DNA of 64,000 bases from Plantactinospora sp. KBS50 (lineage in GTDB: Bacteria; Actinomycetota; Actinomycetes; Mycobacteriales; Micromonosporaceae), in NCBI RefSeq assembly GCF_002285795.1, contig NZ_CP022961.1, positions 3,476,001 to 3,540,000 of the forward strand, given 5' to 3'. Positions 1 through 8,514 of this stretch are shown here, piece after piece (the stretch's first letter is position 1; every line of letters starts with the position of its first letter). A program made the translations under genes and the position numbers. The notes under the pieces were generated by a model. That model saw nothing but the letters and a program-made list of their open reading frames with translations. It did no database searches and was not told the origin of the DNA.

Positions 1-777
1 GGCAGCCAGCGGATGATCACGTACGGCCGGGACGACGCGGTGACCGCGGCGCTGAGCCACTGGTGCGACCTGCGGGTGATCTGGGGCGGCGACGCGGCCG
101 TCGACGAGATCCGCCGGCACCCGCTGCGGGCCGCGGCCCGCGACCTCACCTTCCCCGACCGGTCGTCCTGGGCGGCGCTGTCGGTGGCCGGCTGGCGGGC
201 CGCGGACTCCGCCGCCCGGCGCGCCGCGGTGACCGGGTTCGCGAACGACGCGTACTGGTTCGACCAGGCCGCCTGCGCGTCGCCGCGCACCGTGTTCCTG
301 GTGGGTCCGCCCGCGGCGGCCGAACAGGTGCGCGCCGAGTTCCTGGCCGCGCTGGGCGAGGCGGTGGCCGACCGGGGCTGGCAGGTGGACGCGGCCATGG
401 CCGTGCAGAAGCAGGTGTCCGCGTACGGGCTGGCCGCGGCCGGCACGGTGCGGACGGTGACCTTCGCCGGCAACGCGGTGACCGGGATGGTGCTGGCCGA
501 GCCGGTGACGCTGCCGCGGACCTGGCTGGGCGCCGGGGCGTTCCCGTTCGCCACCGTGCCGACGCTGGCCGACATCGTGCCGCTGATCACCCGGCGGGAC
601 CAGACGTTCACCCACTTCGGCTTCCCGGCCGGTGAGCTGGCGGAGTTCGCGGCGGCCCTGGGCGGGCGCGGGGTGGACCGGATCGTCCCGTTCGGCGCGG
701 CGCTCACCTTCGACGCGGTGTGGGACGGCTACGACCTGACCCGCGAGTTCACCCGACTGACCACCCTGCGCACGTGA
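1..777 (+). CDS. LuxC-type acyl-CoA reductase, C-terminal part (5' end outside window)
   Basis: The reading frame is open from base 1, so the N-terminus lies outside the window. About 258 residues are visible, roughly the C-terminal half of a LuxC-family protein (usually about 480 aa). LuxC proteins reduce activated fatty acids to aldehydes with NADPH through an acyl-cysteine intermediate. Visible family signatures are the IWGGD stretch near the start, the FPDRSSW segment, and the catalytic-cysteine neighbourhood QAACASPRTVFLVG. The stop (TGA, 775-777) overlaps the GTG start of the next glycosyltransferase, so the two are translationally coupled. The aldehyde may feed a lipid or glycolipid, but the upstream partner (a LuxE-like acyl-protein synthetase would be expected) cannot be seen. 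Family assignment is fairly secure; substrate is unknown. Confidence 0.8.
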   Translation, partial: GSQRMITYGRDDAVTAALSHWCDLRVIWGGDAAVDEIRRHPLRAAARDLTFPDRSSWAALSVAGWRAADSAARRAAVTGFANDAYWFDQAACASPRTVFLVGPPAAAEQVRAEFLAALGEAVADRGWQVDAAMAVQKQVSAYGLAAAGTVRTVTFAGNAVTGMVLAEPVTLPRTWLGAGAFPFATVPTLADIVPLITRRDQTFTHFGFPAGELAEFAAALGGRGVDRIVPFGAALTFDAVWDGYDLTREFTRLTTLRT

Positions 778-1778
778 GCGCGCAGACGGCGGCAACCGGG
801 CCGGCGCCGACCCTGTCGGTCGTCGTCCCGATGTTCAACGAGCAGGACGCCGTCCCGCCGCTGGTCGCCCGGCTCCGGCCGGTGCTGGACGGGCTGGGCG
901 TCGGCTACGAGGTGGTGGCGGTCGACGACGGCAGCCGGGACGCCACCGCGGCCGTGCTGTTCGACCACGGCCGCACCTGGCCGCAGCTGCGGATCGTGCG
1001 GCTGCGTCGCAACAGCGGGCACCAGGCCGCGCTCACCGCCGGGCTGCACCGCGCCCGCGGCGAGTGGGTGGTGAGCATCGACGCCGACCTGCAGGACCCG
1101 CCGGAGACCATCGCCGAGATGCTGCGGGTGGCCCACGCCGCCGGCGTCGACGTGGTGTACGGGGTGCGCGCCGACCGGAGCACGGACACGCCGTTCAAGC
1201 GGCACACGGCCGGGGCGTACTACCGGTTGATGCGCCGGCTGGTCGGCGCCGAGGTGCCGGCGCAGGCCGGCGACTTCCGGCTGCTCAGCCGGGCGGCCGT
1301 GACGGCGCTGCGGGACCTGCCCGAGCGGTCGCCGGTCTACCGGCTGCTGGTGCCCGCGCTCGGCTTTCCCAGCGCGCAGGTGCGGTACGCGCGCGCCGGG
1401 CGGGTGGCCGGGCGGACCAAGTATCCGCTGCGCCGGATGGTGGCGCTGGCCTGGGAGAGCACCGCCAGCTTCTCGGCGGCGCCGCTGCGCCTGGCGACCT
1501 GGCTGGGCACGCTCGCGTTCCTCGCCTGCCTGGCGCTGATCGGGTACGGCGCGGTGGTGTACGCCAACGGCACGGTGATTCCGGGTTGGACGTCGCTGTT
1601 CCTGGCGGTGCTGCTGCTCAGCGCGGTCCAGTTGATCTGCCTGGGACTGCTCGGCAGCTACGTCGGGCGGATCTACGCGGCGGTGCAGGACCGGCCGGTG
1701 TACCACGTGGCGTTCGACTCGGCCGACCAGCCCAGCCCGGCGGCGGCGTTCGACGCGCCGACGTCGGTGCCCGGCTGA
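774..1778 (+). CDS. Membrane-anchored family 2 glycosyltransferase (DPM1/GtrB type)
   Basis: 334 aa. The GTG start at 774 overlaps the upstream stop as GTGA; an ATG further upstream (720) lies inside the LuxC gene and is less likely. The N-terminus is a GT-A domain: SVVVPMFNEQ, VAVDDGSRD, the NSGHQAALTAG segment and the metal-binding IDADLQDPP. Two hydrophobic segments follow at about residues 240-300, the arrangement of polyprenyl-phosphate sugar transferases such as GtrB, ArnC and dolichol-phosphate mannosyltransferase. Those enzymes move a sugar from a nucleotide donor to undecaprenyl phosphate for use outside the membrane. The exact sugar cannot be read from sequence. Coupled to the LuxC-type reductase, it may act on a lipid in the same pathway (inference). 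Confidence 0.85.
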   Translation: MSAQTAATGPAPTLSVVVPMFNEQDAVPPLVARLRPVLDGLGVGYEVVAVDDGSRDATAAVLFDHGRTWPQLRIVRLRRNSGHQAALTAGLHRARGEWVVSIDADLQDPPETIAEMLRVAHAAGVDVVYGVRADRSTDTPFKRHTAGAYYRLMRRLVGAEVPAQAGDFRLLSRAAVTALRDLPERSPVYRLLVPALGFPSAQVRYARAGRVAGRTKYPLRRMVALAWESTASFSAAPLRLATWLGTLAFLACLALIGYGAVVYANGTVIPGWTSLFLAVLLLSAVQLICLGLLGSYVGRIYAAVQDRPVYHVAFDSADQPSPAAAFDAPTSVPG

Positions 1779-1800
1779 GACTCCGGCCGAGACATCCGGT

Positions 1801-1879
1801 CGAGGGGTTCCGGGCCGGGGTTCCGAGCCGGGGTTTCCCGCGGAGGTTCCGGCTGAGGTTCCGGCTGAGGGGTTCCGGC
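1801..1879. repeat. Imperfect tandem repeat of about 12-15 bp (GGTTCCG core)
   Basis: Six imperfect copies around the core GGTTCCG (GAGGGGTTCCGGGC, CGGGGTTCCGAGC, CGGAGGTTCCGGCT and similar) follow the glycosyltransferase stop. They are non-coding and sit directly before the terminator hairpin at 1905-1941. No function is evident. Confidence 0.6.
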
Positions 1880-1904
1880 CGGCGCGCGGCGGACCGCCTC
1901 CGGC

Positions 1905-1941
1905 GGTTCGTCCGGACACCGGTGTGGTGTCCGGACGAACC
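1905..1941. terminator. Bidirectional hairpin between convergent genes
   Basis: A perfect 16-bp inverted repeat (GGTTCGTCCGGACACC, 5-nt loop, then its exact complement) lies between the glycosyltransferase (+) and the CBM2 esterase (-). There is no U-tract, as is common in actinobacterial terminators. Position and perfect pairing support termination from both sides. Confidence 0.7.
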
Positions 1942-1998
1942 CTCCGGCGGCGCCGGGCCGCGGCGCCGTCGCCGCGGCCCGGCGGTGCGCTTCTGGGG

Positions 1999-3075
1999 CT
2001 AGCCCCAGAAGGACAGCGCCTGCTGGCCCAGCGATGCCTGGCCGGCGGTGTTGGCGTGGCAGCCGTCCGCGACCTCGTTGCTGTGCAGCCGGAACGCGCC
2101 CGGGTAGGTCACGTTCTGCGAGGCGTCCGCGGCGGCCTGCCGCGCCATGCTGTCGGTCAGTTCCGGACCGCCACTACCGGCCAGGAAGCAGCTCTGGCCG
2201 GCGTCGTAGAGCGGCTGGCCGGTGATGTAGATCGTCGCTCCTGCCGCGGCGTGCTGCCGGGCGTTCGCGATGAGCTGCTTGACCTCGTTGTAGGTCACCC
2301 CGTTCTGGGCGAAGATGCAGATCTGCACCCAGACGGCGGACGGCCGGCCGTACCGGTTCGCCTGCTGGTCGAACAGCTGCCAGGCGCTGGAGTTGGTGCT
2401 GGTCCAGTTCTGCACCACCATGCCGCCCGTGCCGTACGGGCCCCACATGCGCCGGCCGCCGTCCGCGACGTAGCCCTGCGCCACGTTCTCCGCCATCGAG
2501 CAGCCGATGAAGCCCATCGAGTTCGGCGTCTGCGGGCCGCCGGTCGGCGGGGGCGTCGTGGGCGGCGGGGTCGCGGGCGGCGTCGTGGGCGGGGTCGTGG
2601 GCGGCGCGGTGGACGGCGGCGGGGTCGGCGTACCCGTGGTCGGGCCGGACGTCGGCTGGGTGGAGCCGTTGCAGGCCACCCCGTTGAGCGCGAAGTTCGT
2701 CGGCACCGGGTTGCTGCCGTTCCACGAGCCGTTGAACCCGAAGGCCGTGCTGGCGTTGGTGCCGAGGTTGCCGTTGTAGCTGACGTTGCGCGCGGTCACC
2801 TGCGCACCACTCTGACTCAGGCTGGTGTTCCACGCCTGCGTGACCTGCTGGCCGGCCCCGAACGACCAGGTCAGGGTCCAACTGCTGACCGGGTCACCCA
2901 GGTTGGTCACGGTCACGTTGGCGCCGAAACCCCCCGGCCACTGTGAACTCACCGCGTAGTCGACCTGGCAACCGGCCGTGGCCGCGTGCGCGGTGACCGA
3001 CACCGCGCCCACCGCCACGGCCGCCGCCAGCGGCACGGCCGCCGCAACGAGTATGCGAAACCGAGTTGGTTGCAT
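1999..3075 (-). CDS. Secreted CBM2-linked SGNH-like esterase
   Basis: 358 aa. The start at 3075 is chosen because a strong GAGGAGG ribosome site precedes it and a signal peptide begins there (basic MQPTRFR, hydrophobic stretch, cleavage near AHAATA). Residues about 34-132 form a CBM2-type cellulose-binding module with the terminal cysteines and the usual tryptophans (SSWTLTW, NGSWNGSNPVPT). A Pro/Thr linker follows, then a catalytic region of about 180 residues. That region opens with GFIGCSM and ends with DGCHAN, which fit SGNH block I (nucleophile serine) and block V (Asp-x-x-His). A canonical GDS is absent, so the exact esterase family is uncertain. Likely role: removing ester groups from plant polysaccharide outside the cell. 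It is transcribed divergently from the PaaX-type regulator. Confidence 0.75.
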   Translation of the reverse strand: MQPTRFRILVAAAVPLAAAVAVGAVSVTAHAATAGCQVDYAVSSQWPGGFGANVTVTNLGDPVSSWTLTWSFGAGQQVTQAWNTSLSQSGAQVTARNVSYNGNLGTNASTAFGFNGSWNGSNPVPTNFALNGVACNGSTQPTSGPTTGTPTPPPSTAPPTTPPTTPPATPPPTTPPPTGGPQTPNSMGFIGCSMAENVAQGYVADGGRRMWGPYGTGGMVVQNWTSTNSSAWQLFDQQANRYGRPSAVWVQICIFAQNGVTYNEVKQLIANARQHAAAGATIYITGQPLYDAGQSCFLAGSGGPELTDSMARQAAADASQNVTYPGAFRLHSNEVADGCHANTAGQASLGQQALSFWG

Positions 3076-3442
3076 GGTCCCTCCTCGAAAACTGCCCAGA
3101 TACATCGAGCTTTGTCACTGGCATCATGTTACAAACTCATGTCGGTGGTCAACGGATTCGTCGAACAAAGTGCGCCCGTATCGATTCCCGGGACAAACTT
3201 TTCGATCGGTTCCGCCGCACCAAGAGCCCTTCGAAGAGGACGGTTTCGGCAGCTCAAGGCACATGGCGCGGGTTCACCAGAGAAAACAGATCCAATTCGA
3301 TCCGTCAACCGACTGTCACATGTTTCGACGCAGTTCCCGGTGTCGATCAAGGAAGTTGCTGATCCGGCGGCGGCCGGGCCATAGAATCCCCGGATGCGTA
3401 CAGATCCGCGGAACGGGTTGCCGGCCGACCACCACCCCGGGC
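3076..3442. promoter_or_regulatory. Divergent intergenic region, AT-richer, no gene
   Basis: This 367-nt gap separates the CBM2 esterase (-) and the PaaX-type regulator (+). Base composition is clearly AT-richer than the surroundings, as expected for divergent promoters. Reading frames here are short and unlike known proteins. I found no convincing known operator palindrome in it. Confidence 0.5.
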
Positions 3443-4327
3443 ATGCCTGAGCGGCGGGGCACCGACACCCCGCCCAGGCCGTACGGCAGGGCCTCCCGGG
3501 AGCGGTTCGTCCTCTCCCGGCGCTACGCCGCCGGCAGCGGCGGAGTCAAGGGACTGCTGATAACCGTCCTCGGCGACTACGTCCGCCCGGCGCGGCAGCC
3601 GGCACCCACGTCGGCGTTCATCGACGCGCTGGGCCGACTCGGCATCGCGGAACCGGCCTGTCGACAGGCCCTGATCCGCGCCTCAGCGGATGGTTGGCTC
3701 ACCTCCCGGCGGGACGGACGGTACACGTGGTGGCGGCTCAACCCCGGCTTCGAGCGCTTCCTCGACCTGGGCGCCCACCGGATCCTCGGGTTCACCGGGA
3801 CCCAGCCCGACTGGGACCGTCGCTGGCTGCTGGTGCTGGCCCGGATGCCGGAGAGCAACCGGACCGGCCGGCACGCGCTGCACACCCGGCTGGGCTGGGC
3901 CGGGTTCGGCCGGCCGGCGCCCGGCGTCTGGGTGAGCACCCACACCGACCGGGTCAAGGAGGCCGAACTCATCCTCCGGGAGACCGGCGCGTACGAGCAC
4001 GCGCAGATCTTCCTCTCCGAGTACCTCGGCGGCGCCGAACTGCCGAACCTGGTCCGCGCGGCCTGGGATCTCGACCAGATCGAGCGCAGCTACGAGGACT
4101 TCATCGCCGGGTTCACCCGGCCCCCCTCCGCCGACCCGATCGTCCGCTTCACCCAGCTCGTGCACGCCTGGCGCCGCCTTCCGCTGATCGATCCCGCGCT
4201 GCCCGGCGAACTCCTGCCGGATCGCTGGAGCGGTGCCCGCGCCGCCCGGCTGTTCCAGCGCCAGCACGCGCGGTGGGAACCCGCGGCGACCCGGGAGTGG
4301 AGCCGGATCAGCCGGCAGCCCGCGTAG
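3443..4327 (+). CDS. PaaX-family transcriptional regulator
   Basis: 294 aa with the ATG at 3443; the open frame extends further upstream but the extra residues do not resemble protein. The N-terminal region (GVKGLLITVLGDYVRP, then a helix-turn-helix with ACRQALIRASADGWL) and the central DWDRRWLLVL / GFGRPAPGVWVS segments match PaaX proteins, GntR-like repressors best known for phenylacetyl-CoA-responsive control. Length is typical (about 300 aa). No phenylacetate catabolic genes lie nearby, so the regulated operon and ligand are unknown. It could control the divergent esterase, but this is only positional inference. Confidence 0.8.
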   Translation: MPERRGTDTPPRPYGRASRERFVLSRRYAAGSGGVKGLLITVLGDYVRPARQPAPTSAFIDALGRLGIAEPACRQALIRASADGWLTSRRDGRYTWWRLNPGFERFLDLGAHRILGFTGTQPDWDRRWLLVLARMPESNRTGRHALHTRLGWAGFGRPAPGVWVSTHTDRVKEAELILRETGAYEHAQIFLSEYLGGAELPNLVRAAWDLDQIERSYEDFIAGFTRPPSADPIVRFTQLVHAWRRLPLIDPALPGELLPDRWSGARAARLFQRQHARWEPAATREWSRISRQPA

Positions 4328-4539
4328 CCAGCGGCCGGCGTCCGATCCGCCGGCGCGCCCTTCCCCGACATCCAGCCCGCATCCACCGCAGGTCAGGGCG
4401 GAATCCCGCCGCCACCCGTCGCCGATCTGTTCGGAATGCGAACGGGTGTACACATAGCGCTCACCATTGCATTCTGGCGGCACCCATCGACCGATGTCAA
4501 CCGGAAGGGGTCCGGACCGCGGCGGCCCGACGGCCGCGC

Positions 4540-4604
4540 CCCGGGCGCGTCCCGGGCGTGGCCCGGGTGTGGCCCGGGTATGGCCCGGGTGTGGCCGGGC
4601 ACGG
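4540..4604. repeat. 11-bp tandem repeat (CCCGGGTGTGG type), about 5.9 copies
   Basis: Five full copies and one partial copy of an 11-bp unit (CCCGGGCGCGT, CCCGGGCGTGG, CCCGGGTGTGG, CCCGGGTATGG, CCCGGGTGTGG, CCGGGCACGG) lie in the gap between the convergent PaaX-type gene and the beta-helix gene (4328-4624). The rest of that gap holds an AT-richer stretch near 4434-4472 and no recognisable gene. The repeat ends 20 bp from the beta-helix stop codon. Confidence 0.75.
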
Positions 4605-4624
4605 CGGGAGAGGCGCAGTACCAG

Positions 4625-5701
4625 CTAGGGCGTGCGGGGGCAGCACACGCCGTCGTCGGCGCTCTCCACCCGGATTCCCCGCAGCGCCACCCCGGCGGCC
4701 CGCTCCAGCAGCAACGGCGCCCAGGACCGGGCGTCCGTGCCGCCGGCCCGGCGCAACACGCAGTCCCGCACCACCGTGTCGGCGTAGCGCAGCACCGAGA
4801 CCTGACCGTCCACCTCGCTGCGTCCCCACCCGGCGATCCGGACCGCGTAGTGCTCGCCGGTCCACCGCACGCAGACGTCGGCGATCTCGATCCGCCGCCC
4901 GATGGTCTCCGGGTCGCCCGCGAACCGGGTCGTGTTGTCGCCCGGCAGCAGCCGGAACCCCATCTGCACGTCCCGCAGGCAGGCGCCGGAGACCGTCACG
5001 TCGTGCACCGAGCTGAGGTAGAAGCCCTCGATCGCGTCCCGGACCCGCAACTCGCCCAGGTGCAGCCGGTGCGGGTGGTACGACGGCCCGCTGATCGCCT
5101 CGACGCCGCTGCCCACGGCGCCCCAGTGCACGGCCACCGCCGTGTAGCCGCCGGTCACGCTGACGTCCCGCACCGTCACCCCGGCCACCGCGCCCATCAG
5201 GGCGATGCTGTTCGCGGTCCGGTCGCCGGGCCGGCGGCGCACGTGCACGCCGCGGATCTCGACGTCCCGGACCCAGTCGGCCGGCTCGTCGTACAGGTAC
5301 CGGCCGACCGTGACGGCGGTGCCGCGGTCCCCACCGTGCTCCCCCGGATGTGCCGGGGCCGGTTCCAGACCCACGTCCGCCACCCGGACGCCGGAGCCGA
5401 GCACGTGCAGCATGGGCCGCTCGTCCGGCCAGGACTGGGCCAACCAGGTCAGCGGTTCGCCGGCGGTGGGCCGCGCACCGGTGCGGTCCGGGTCGGTCAG
5501 CGCCGGTCCGCGTACGGTCCAGCCGGCCGGGACCACCAGGCCGGCGGAGAGTTCGTGCCGGCCGGCCGGCAGCAGCAGGGTGCCGCCCGGCGTCCCGTCC
5601 AGCGCCTCCTGCAGGACCCGCCGGTTGCGCTCGGGATCCCGGCCGAGCCGGGGCCGCAGTACGGACCGGTCCCGCTGCCCGAGCCGGAACAGCGGGCTCA
5701 C
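4625..5701 (-). CDS. Right-handed parallel beta-helix protein
   Basis: 358 aa. The GTG at 5701 is chosen because a GGGAGGG ribosome site precedes it and it overlaps the upstream stop (GTGA). The protein has the repeated short-strand pattern of parallel beta-helix proteins: EIRGVHVRRR, VAGVTVRDVSVTGG, VHDVTVSGACLRDV, GVALRGIRVESADDG. This fold occurs in pectate lyases, glycan epimerases and phage tailspikes. The N-terminal LLPAGRHELSAGLVVPAG resembles the opening strand of pectate-lyase-superfamily proteins. No signal peptide is evident and no catalytic triad can be assigned. Last gene of the nonulosonate-type operon, it may act on a sugar polymer (inference). Confidence 0.65.
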   Translation of the reverse strand: MSPLFRLGQRDRSVLRPRLGRDPERNRRVLQEALDGTPGGTLLLPAGRHELSAGLVVPAGWTVRGPALTDPDRTGARPTAGEPLTWLAQSWPDERPMLHVLGSGVRVADVGLEPAPAHPGEHGGDRGTAVTVGRYLYDEPADWVRDVEIRGVHVRRRPGDRTANSIALMGAVAGVTVRDVSVTGGYTAVAVHWGAVGSGVEAISGPSYHPHRLHLGELRVRDAIEGFYLSSVHDVTVSGACLRDVQMGFRLLPGDNTTRFAGDPETIGRRIEIADVCVRWTGEHYAVRIAGWGRSEVDGQVSVLRYADTVVRDCVLRRAGGTDARSWAPLLLERAAGVALRGIRVESADDGVCCPRTP

Positions 5702-6692
5702 TCCCACCCTCCCACCGGGCGCCAGGCCGGTTGCCGTGCGCTGCGTTCGCGCCGTACGCCCGCCGGATCCACCAGGCCGAGCAGCACCGGGCCGGCCGCC
5801 GCCGCGGCGAGCCGGACGTCGTACCGGTCGGCGCCCGTGCGCCGCAGCGTCACCGGCACGGCCGCGCCGGTCGCCAGGTCGACGGCGTGGCCGCCCAGCC
5901 GCCCGGGCCGGGCGGCCGGCGGGGTCACCGCGGCGCCGGCCCGGCCGGCCACCCGGCGGGCCAGTCGGGACACCTTGAACACCGCCCGCGCCGGCTTCTG
6001 CCGGGTCCACCGGTTGCCCGGGGTACGCGGCGGCGGTGGCGCGGGCGGGACCCGGTAGGCGCGCAGTCGCAGCCCTTCGGCGGTACGCCCGGCCGGCACC
6101 ACCACCAGCGCGCTGTGCGCCTCGGGCACCGGTCCGGCCGGCGCCGCACCGGTGGCCGGCCGGACCGTCACCCGGTCGATCCGCAGGCCCAGTACGCCGT
6201 TGCGGGACAGCCGGCCGGCCGCCCAGTCCGGCAGCGGCACCGCCGGCCCGGCCAGTTCCACCGCGAGCAGCCCGTCGGCCAGTTCGGCCGGGTCGAGGTC
6301 GAAGCTGACCGTGGCGGCGGACCCGGCGCCGTTGCGCCAGCCCTGGCGGCGGGCCAGCACGACCGCGCCGCGCAGCCGGCCCTGCGAGCGCACCAGCACC
6401 AGCCGGGGCCGCTCGGCCTGCGACCGGGCCGGCCGGACCCGGTCGGTCCACCACCGGGTCGCCGTGTCGTCGAGCGACACGGTCACCGCCACCCGCACGG
6501 CCCGGTCCACCGGCCGCAGACGCAGCATCGCCACCCCCGCGTCGCCGATGACCCGCCCCACGATGCCGGTCCCCGGGCCAGCTGGTCGACCACCGCCAGC
6601 GCCGGTTCCCGGCCGCCGGACAGCTCCACCGGTACGGCGGCGGAAACCGGCGGCTCGTCCAGGTCCGTGCGGAACCACCGACCGACCGTCAT
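5698..6692 (-). CDS. Unknown protein of the glycan operon, frameshifted near 6575
   Basis: The natural start is the ATG at 6692 (MTVGRWFRTDLDEP), which overlaps the upstream stop as TGATG. The first 38 or so residues read in one frame up to VVDQLARG; the continuation (TGIVGRVIGDAGVAMLRL onwards) is in another frame and runs to the stop at 5698. Adding one G to the run at 6571-6579 joins them into one protein of about 331 aa. The protein has alternating beta-strand-like segments (VAVTVSLDDTATRWW, AATVSFDLDPAEL, LGLRIDRVTV) and no motif I recognise. Operon position suggests a role in surface sugar assembly or display. The frameshift may be a sequencing error or true inactivation. Confidence 0.5.
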
Positions 6693-8503
6693 CACCGCGC
6701 CCCGACCGGGTCGGCCGGCGTCGCGGGACCGGCCGCGGCGGCGGGGCCGCCCGGCCCGACCGGGTCCACGGCCCCGTCCGGCCCGTCCGGCACTTCCGGC
6801 CCGTCCGGCCCCGACGACCGGCCGGGCCGGGCGTCGGCCGCTGCGCCGGCACCGGCACCGGCGGCGCCGTTCGGCGACGCGGCGGCCAGGTCGAGCCGGG
6901 TCAGCATCGGCTCCCGGCCGGTCCACATCCGGCGCACCGCCTCGAACAGCGGGTCGGCGTCGCTCTCGATGTGCCGGAACGCGGTACGCACCGAGCGCAG
7001 CAGGTCGTTGGCCGGCCACACCTCCCAGTGCGGCACCAGCGGGGTGACCACGTCGCTGCCGCTGCGGTAGAGCCACAGCCAGAGCCGGGCACGCCGGACC
7101 TGCTCCTCGGTGATCAGCTCGGCGCCACCGGCCAGGGCCGTCACCGAGTCGCCCAGCACCCGCCAGTAGTCCTGCGCGCCGTCGGCCACCATCGACAGGC
7201 CGCACGCGCTCCACTCCGACCAGCCGGCCTGGACCACCGGGATGCCGTACGCCGGCAGTTCGTTGCTGACGCTGCCGCGGACCGTGACGCCCAGGTCGGC
7301 CACGCTCCACAGGGCGTTCTTGCTCAGCGCCGAACTGCGCCGGAAGTGCAGGTGCCGGGCGCCCCGGTGGGTCCGGGCGACCGAGTCGAAGAACCCGGTG
7401 GAGTCGTACAGGCCCTGGCTGGGGTGATCCAGGAACAGCCACTGCGCCGCGGTGTCCGCGGCCGCGTACCCGGCCGTGTCGGCGAACCAGTCGGCGAGGC
7501 TGGGCAGCGCCTCCCGGTTGGTACCGAGGGCGTCGGAGACGGCGTGGTTGAAGACCGCGACGATCGGCCGGTCCGCGTCGAAGCCCAGCCGGGCGGCGAC
7601 CTGGCCGCGCAGCCGGGCGCGCTGGGCCGGGTCGGCCAGGTCCACGGTGGCCGCGCCGCCGCCGCGCCACCAGCTCGGCCGGCCCAGGTTCACCTTCGCC
7701 CGCCACGACACCAGTTCGGCCGCCGGTCGCAGTTCTTCCCGCCGGCGCCAGACGTGCCGGTCGAAGACGGCGCCGATCTGCCGGGTCAGCTCCGCCCGGA
7801 ACGTCTCCGTGCCGGTGTCCGACTCCGGGAACAGCCCGTACGCCTTCAGGCAGCCGGTCTGCTGGGTGTGTATCACCGGTACGCCGGCACGCCGGGCCGA
7901 CTCCACGGCCAGTCCCCACTGGTCGTAGTCGACGTGGCTGGTGACCAGCGCGACCACCGATCCGGTGCCGAACAGCCGCTCGTAGACGGTGGACAGCGCC
8001 GCGCCGTAGGCGTACCGGCGACGGTAGTCCTCCCGCCCGGCGTGCCCGGCGGGCAGCCGCGGCACCTTGAACAGCCGGCAGTACGTCGCGTCCACGGTGC
8101 CGGTCAGGGTCGGCGTGTCGACCGGCCCGCCCGGCGGCAGTTCCCGGCCGGCCACCGTCAGTGCCCCGCCGGCGCGCTCGTCCAGCACGATCCGCCACAC
8201 GTCGACCACGTCGGACGCGCCGAAGGAGCGGGCGAGCCGGCCGATCAGGCCGGTGTCGAAGCCGCGCCACAGGGTGCGCCGCCACTGCTGTTCGACGCCG
8301 GTCAGCACCACCAGCCGGGCCGGCCGGATCCGCCGGATCGCGTTGGCCATCGCCAGGTTGCGCAGGTTGACCCGGACGTCCTGGTGGAACGCCTCGACCA
8401 CCACCACGGCGTCGTCGTCGGGGCGGGGCAGGTTCTTCGCCCAGTAGACCTCCGCCGCCTCCAGGAACCAGCGCAGTTCAGCGGGATCCGCCTCAAGCCA
8501 CAC
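6692..8503 (-). CDS. Capsule-polysaccharide-type protein (GT-B-like), nonulosonate cluster
   Basis: 603 aa, GTG start at 8503 with GGAG 8 nt upstream, 11 nt after the synthase stop. The C-terminal half has the pattern of KpsC/KpsS-like and UDP-GlcNAc-epimerase-like GT-B proteins: PIVAVFNHAVSD, WLFLDHPSQG, then LGVTVRGSVSNELPAYGIPV, where such proteins bind the nucleotide sugar. The central HTQQTGCLKAYGLFP also resembles capsule proteins that handle an activated acid sugar. It probably transfers or polymerises the nonulosonic acid made by the adjacent synthase (inference). The last 70 or so residues are a Pro/Gly/Asp-rich low-complexity tail. Substrate is unknown. Confidence 0.55.
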   Translation of the reverse strand: MWLEADPAELRWFLEAAEVYWAKNLPRPDDDAVVVVEAFHQDVRVNLRNLAMANAIRRIRPARLVVLTGVEQQWRRTLWRGFDTGLIGRLARSFGASDVVDVWRIVLDERAGGALTVAGRELPPGGPVDTPTLTGTVDATYCRLFKVPRLPAGHAGREDYRRRYAYGAALSTVYERLFGTGSVVALVTSHVDYDQWGLAVESARRAGVPVIHTQQTGCLKAYGLFPESDTGTETFRAELTRQIGAVFDRHVWRRREELRPAAELVSWRAKVNLGRPSWWRGGGAATVDLADPAQRARLRGQVAARLGFDADRPIVAVFNHAVSDALGTNREALPSLADWFADTAGYAAADTAAQWLFLDHPSQGLYDSTGFFDSVARTHRGARHLHFRRSSALSKNALWSVADLGVTVRGSVSNELPAYGIPVVQAGWSEWSACGLSMVADGAQDYWRVLGDSVTALAGGAELITEEQVRRARLWLWLYRSGSDVVTPLVPHWEVWPANDLLRSVRTAFRHIESDADPLFEAVRRMWTGREPMLTRLDLAAASPNGAAGAGAGAAADARPGRSSGPDGPEVPDGPDGAVDPVGPGGPAAAAGPATPADPVGAR

Positions 8504-8514
8504 GTGTCCGTCTC

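Noticed and set aside
4436-6058. Long plus-strand open frames opposite the minus-strand glycan operon (and similar ones elsewhere)
   Set aside because: Shadow frames from high third-position GC; compositions are Arg/Pro/Gly-rich and lack domains.
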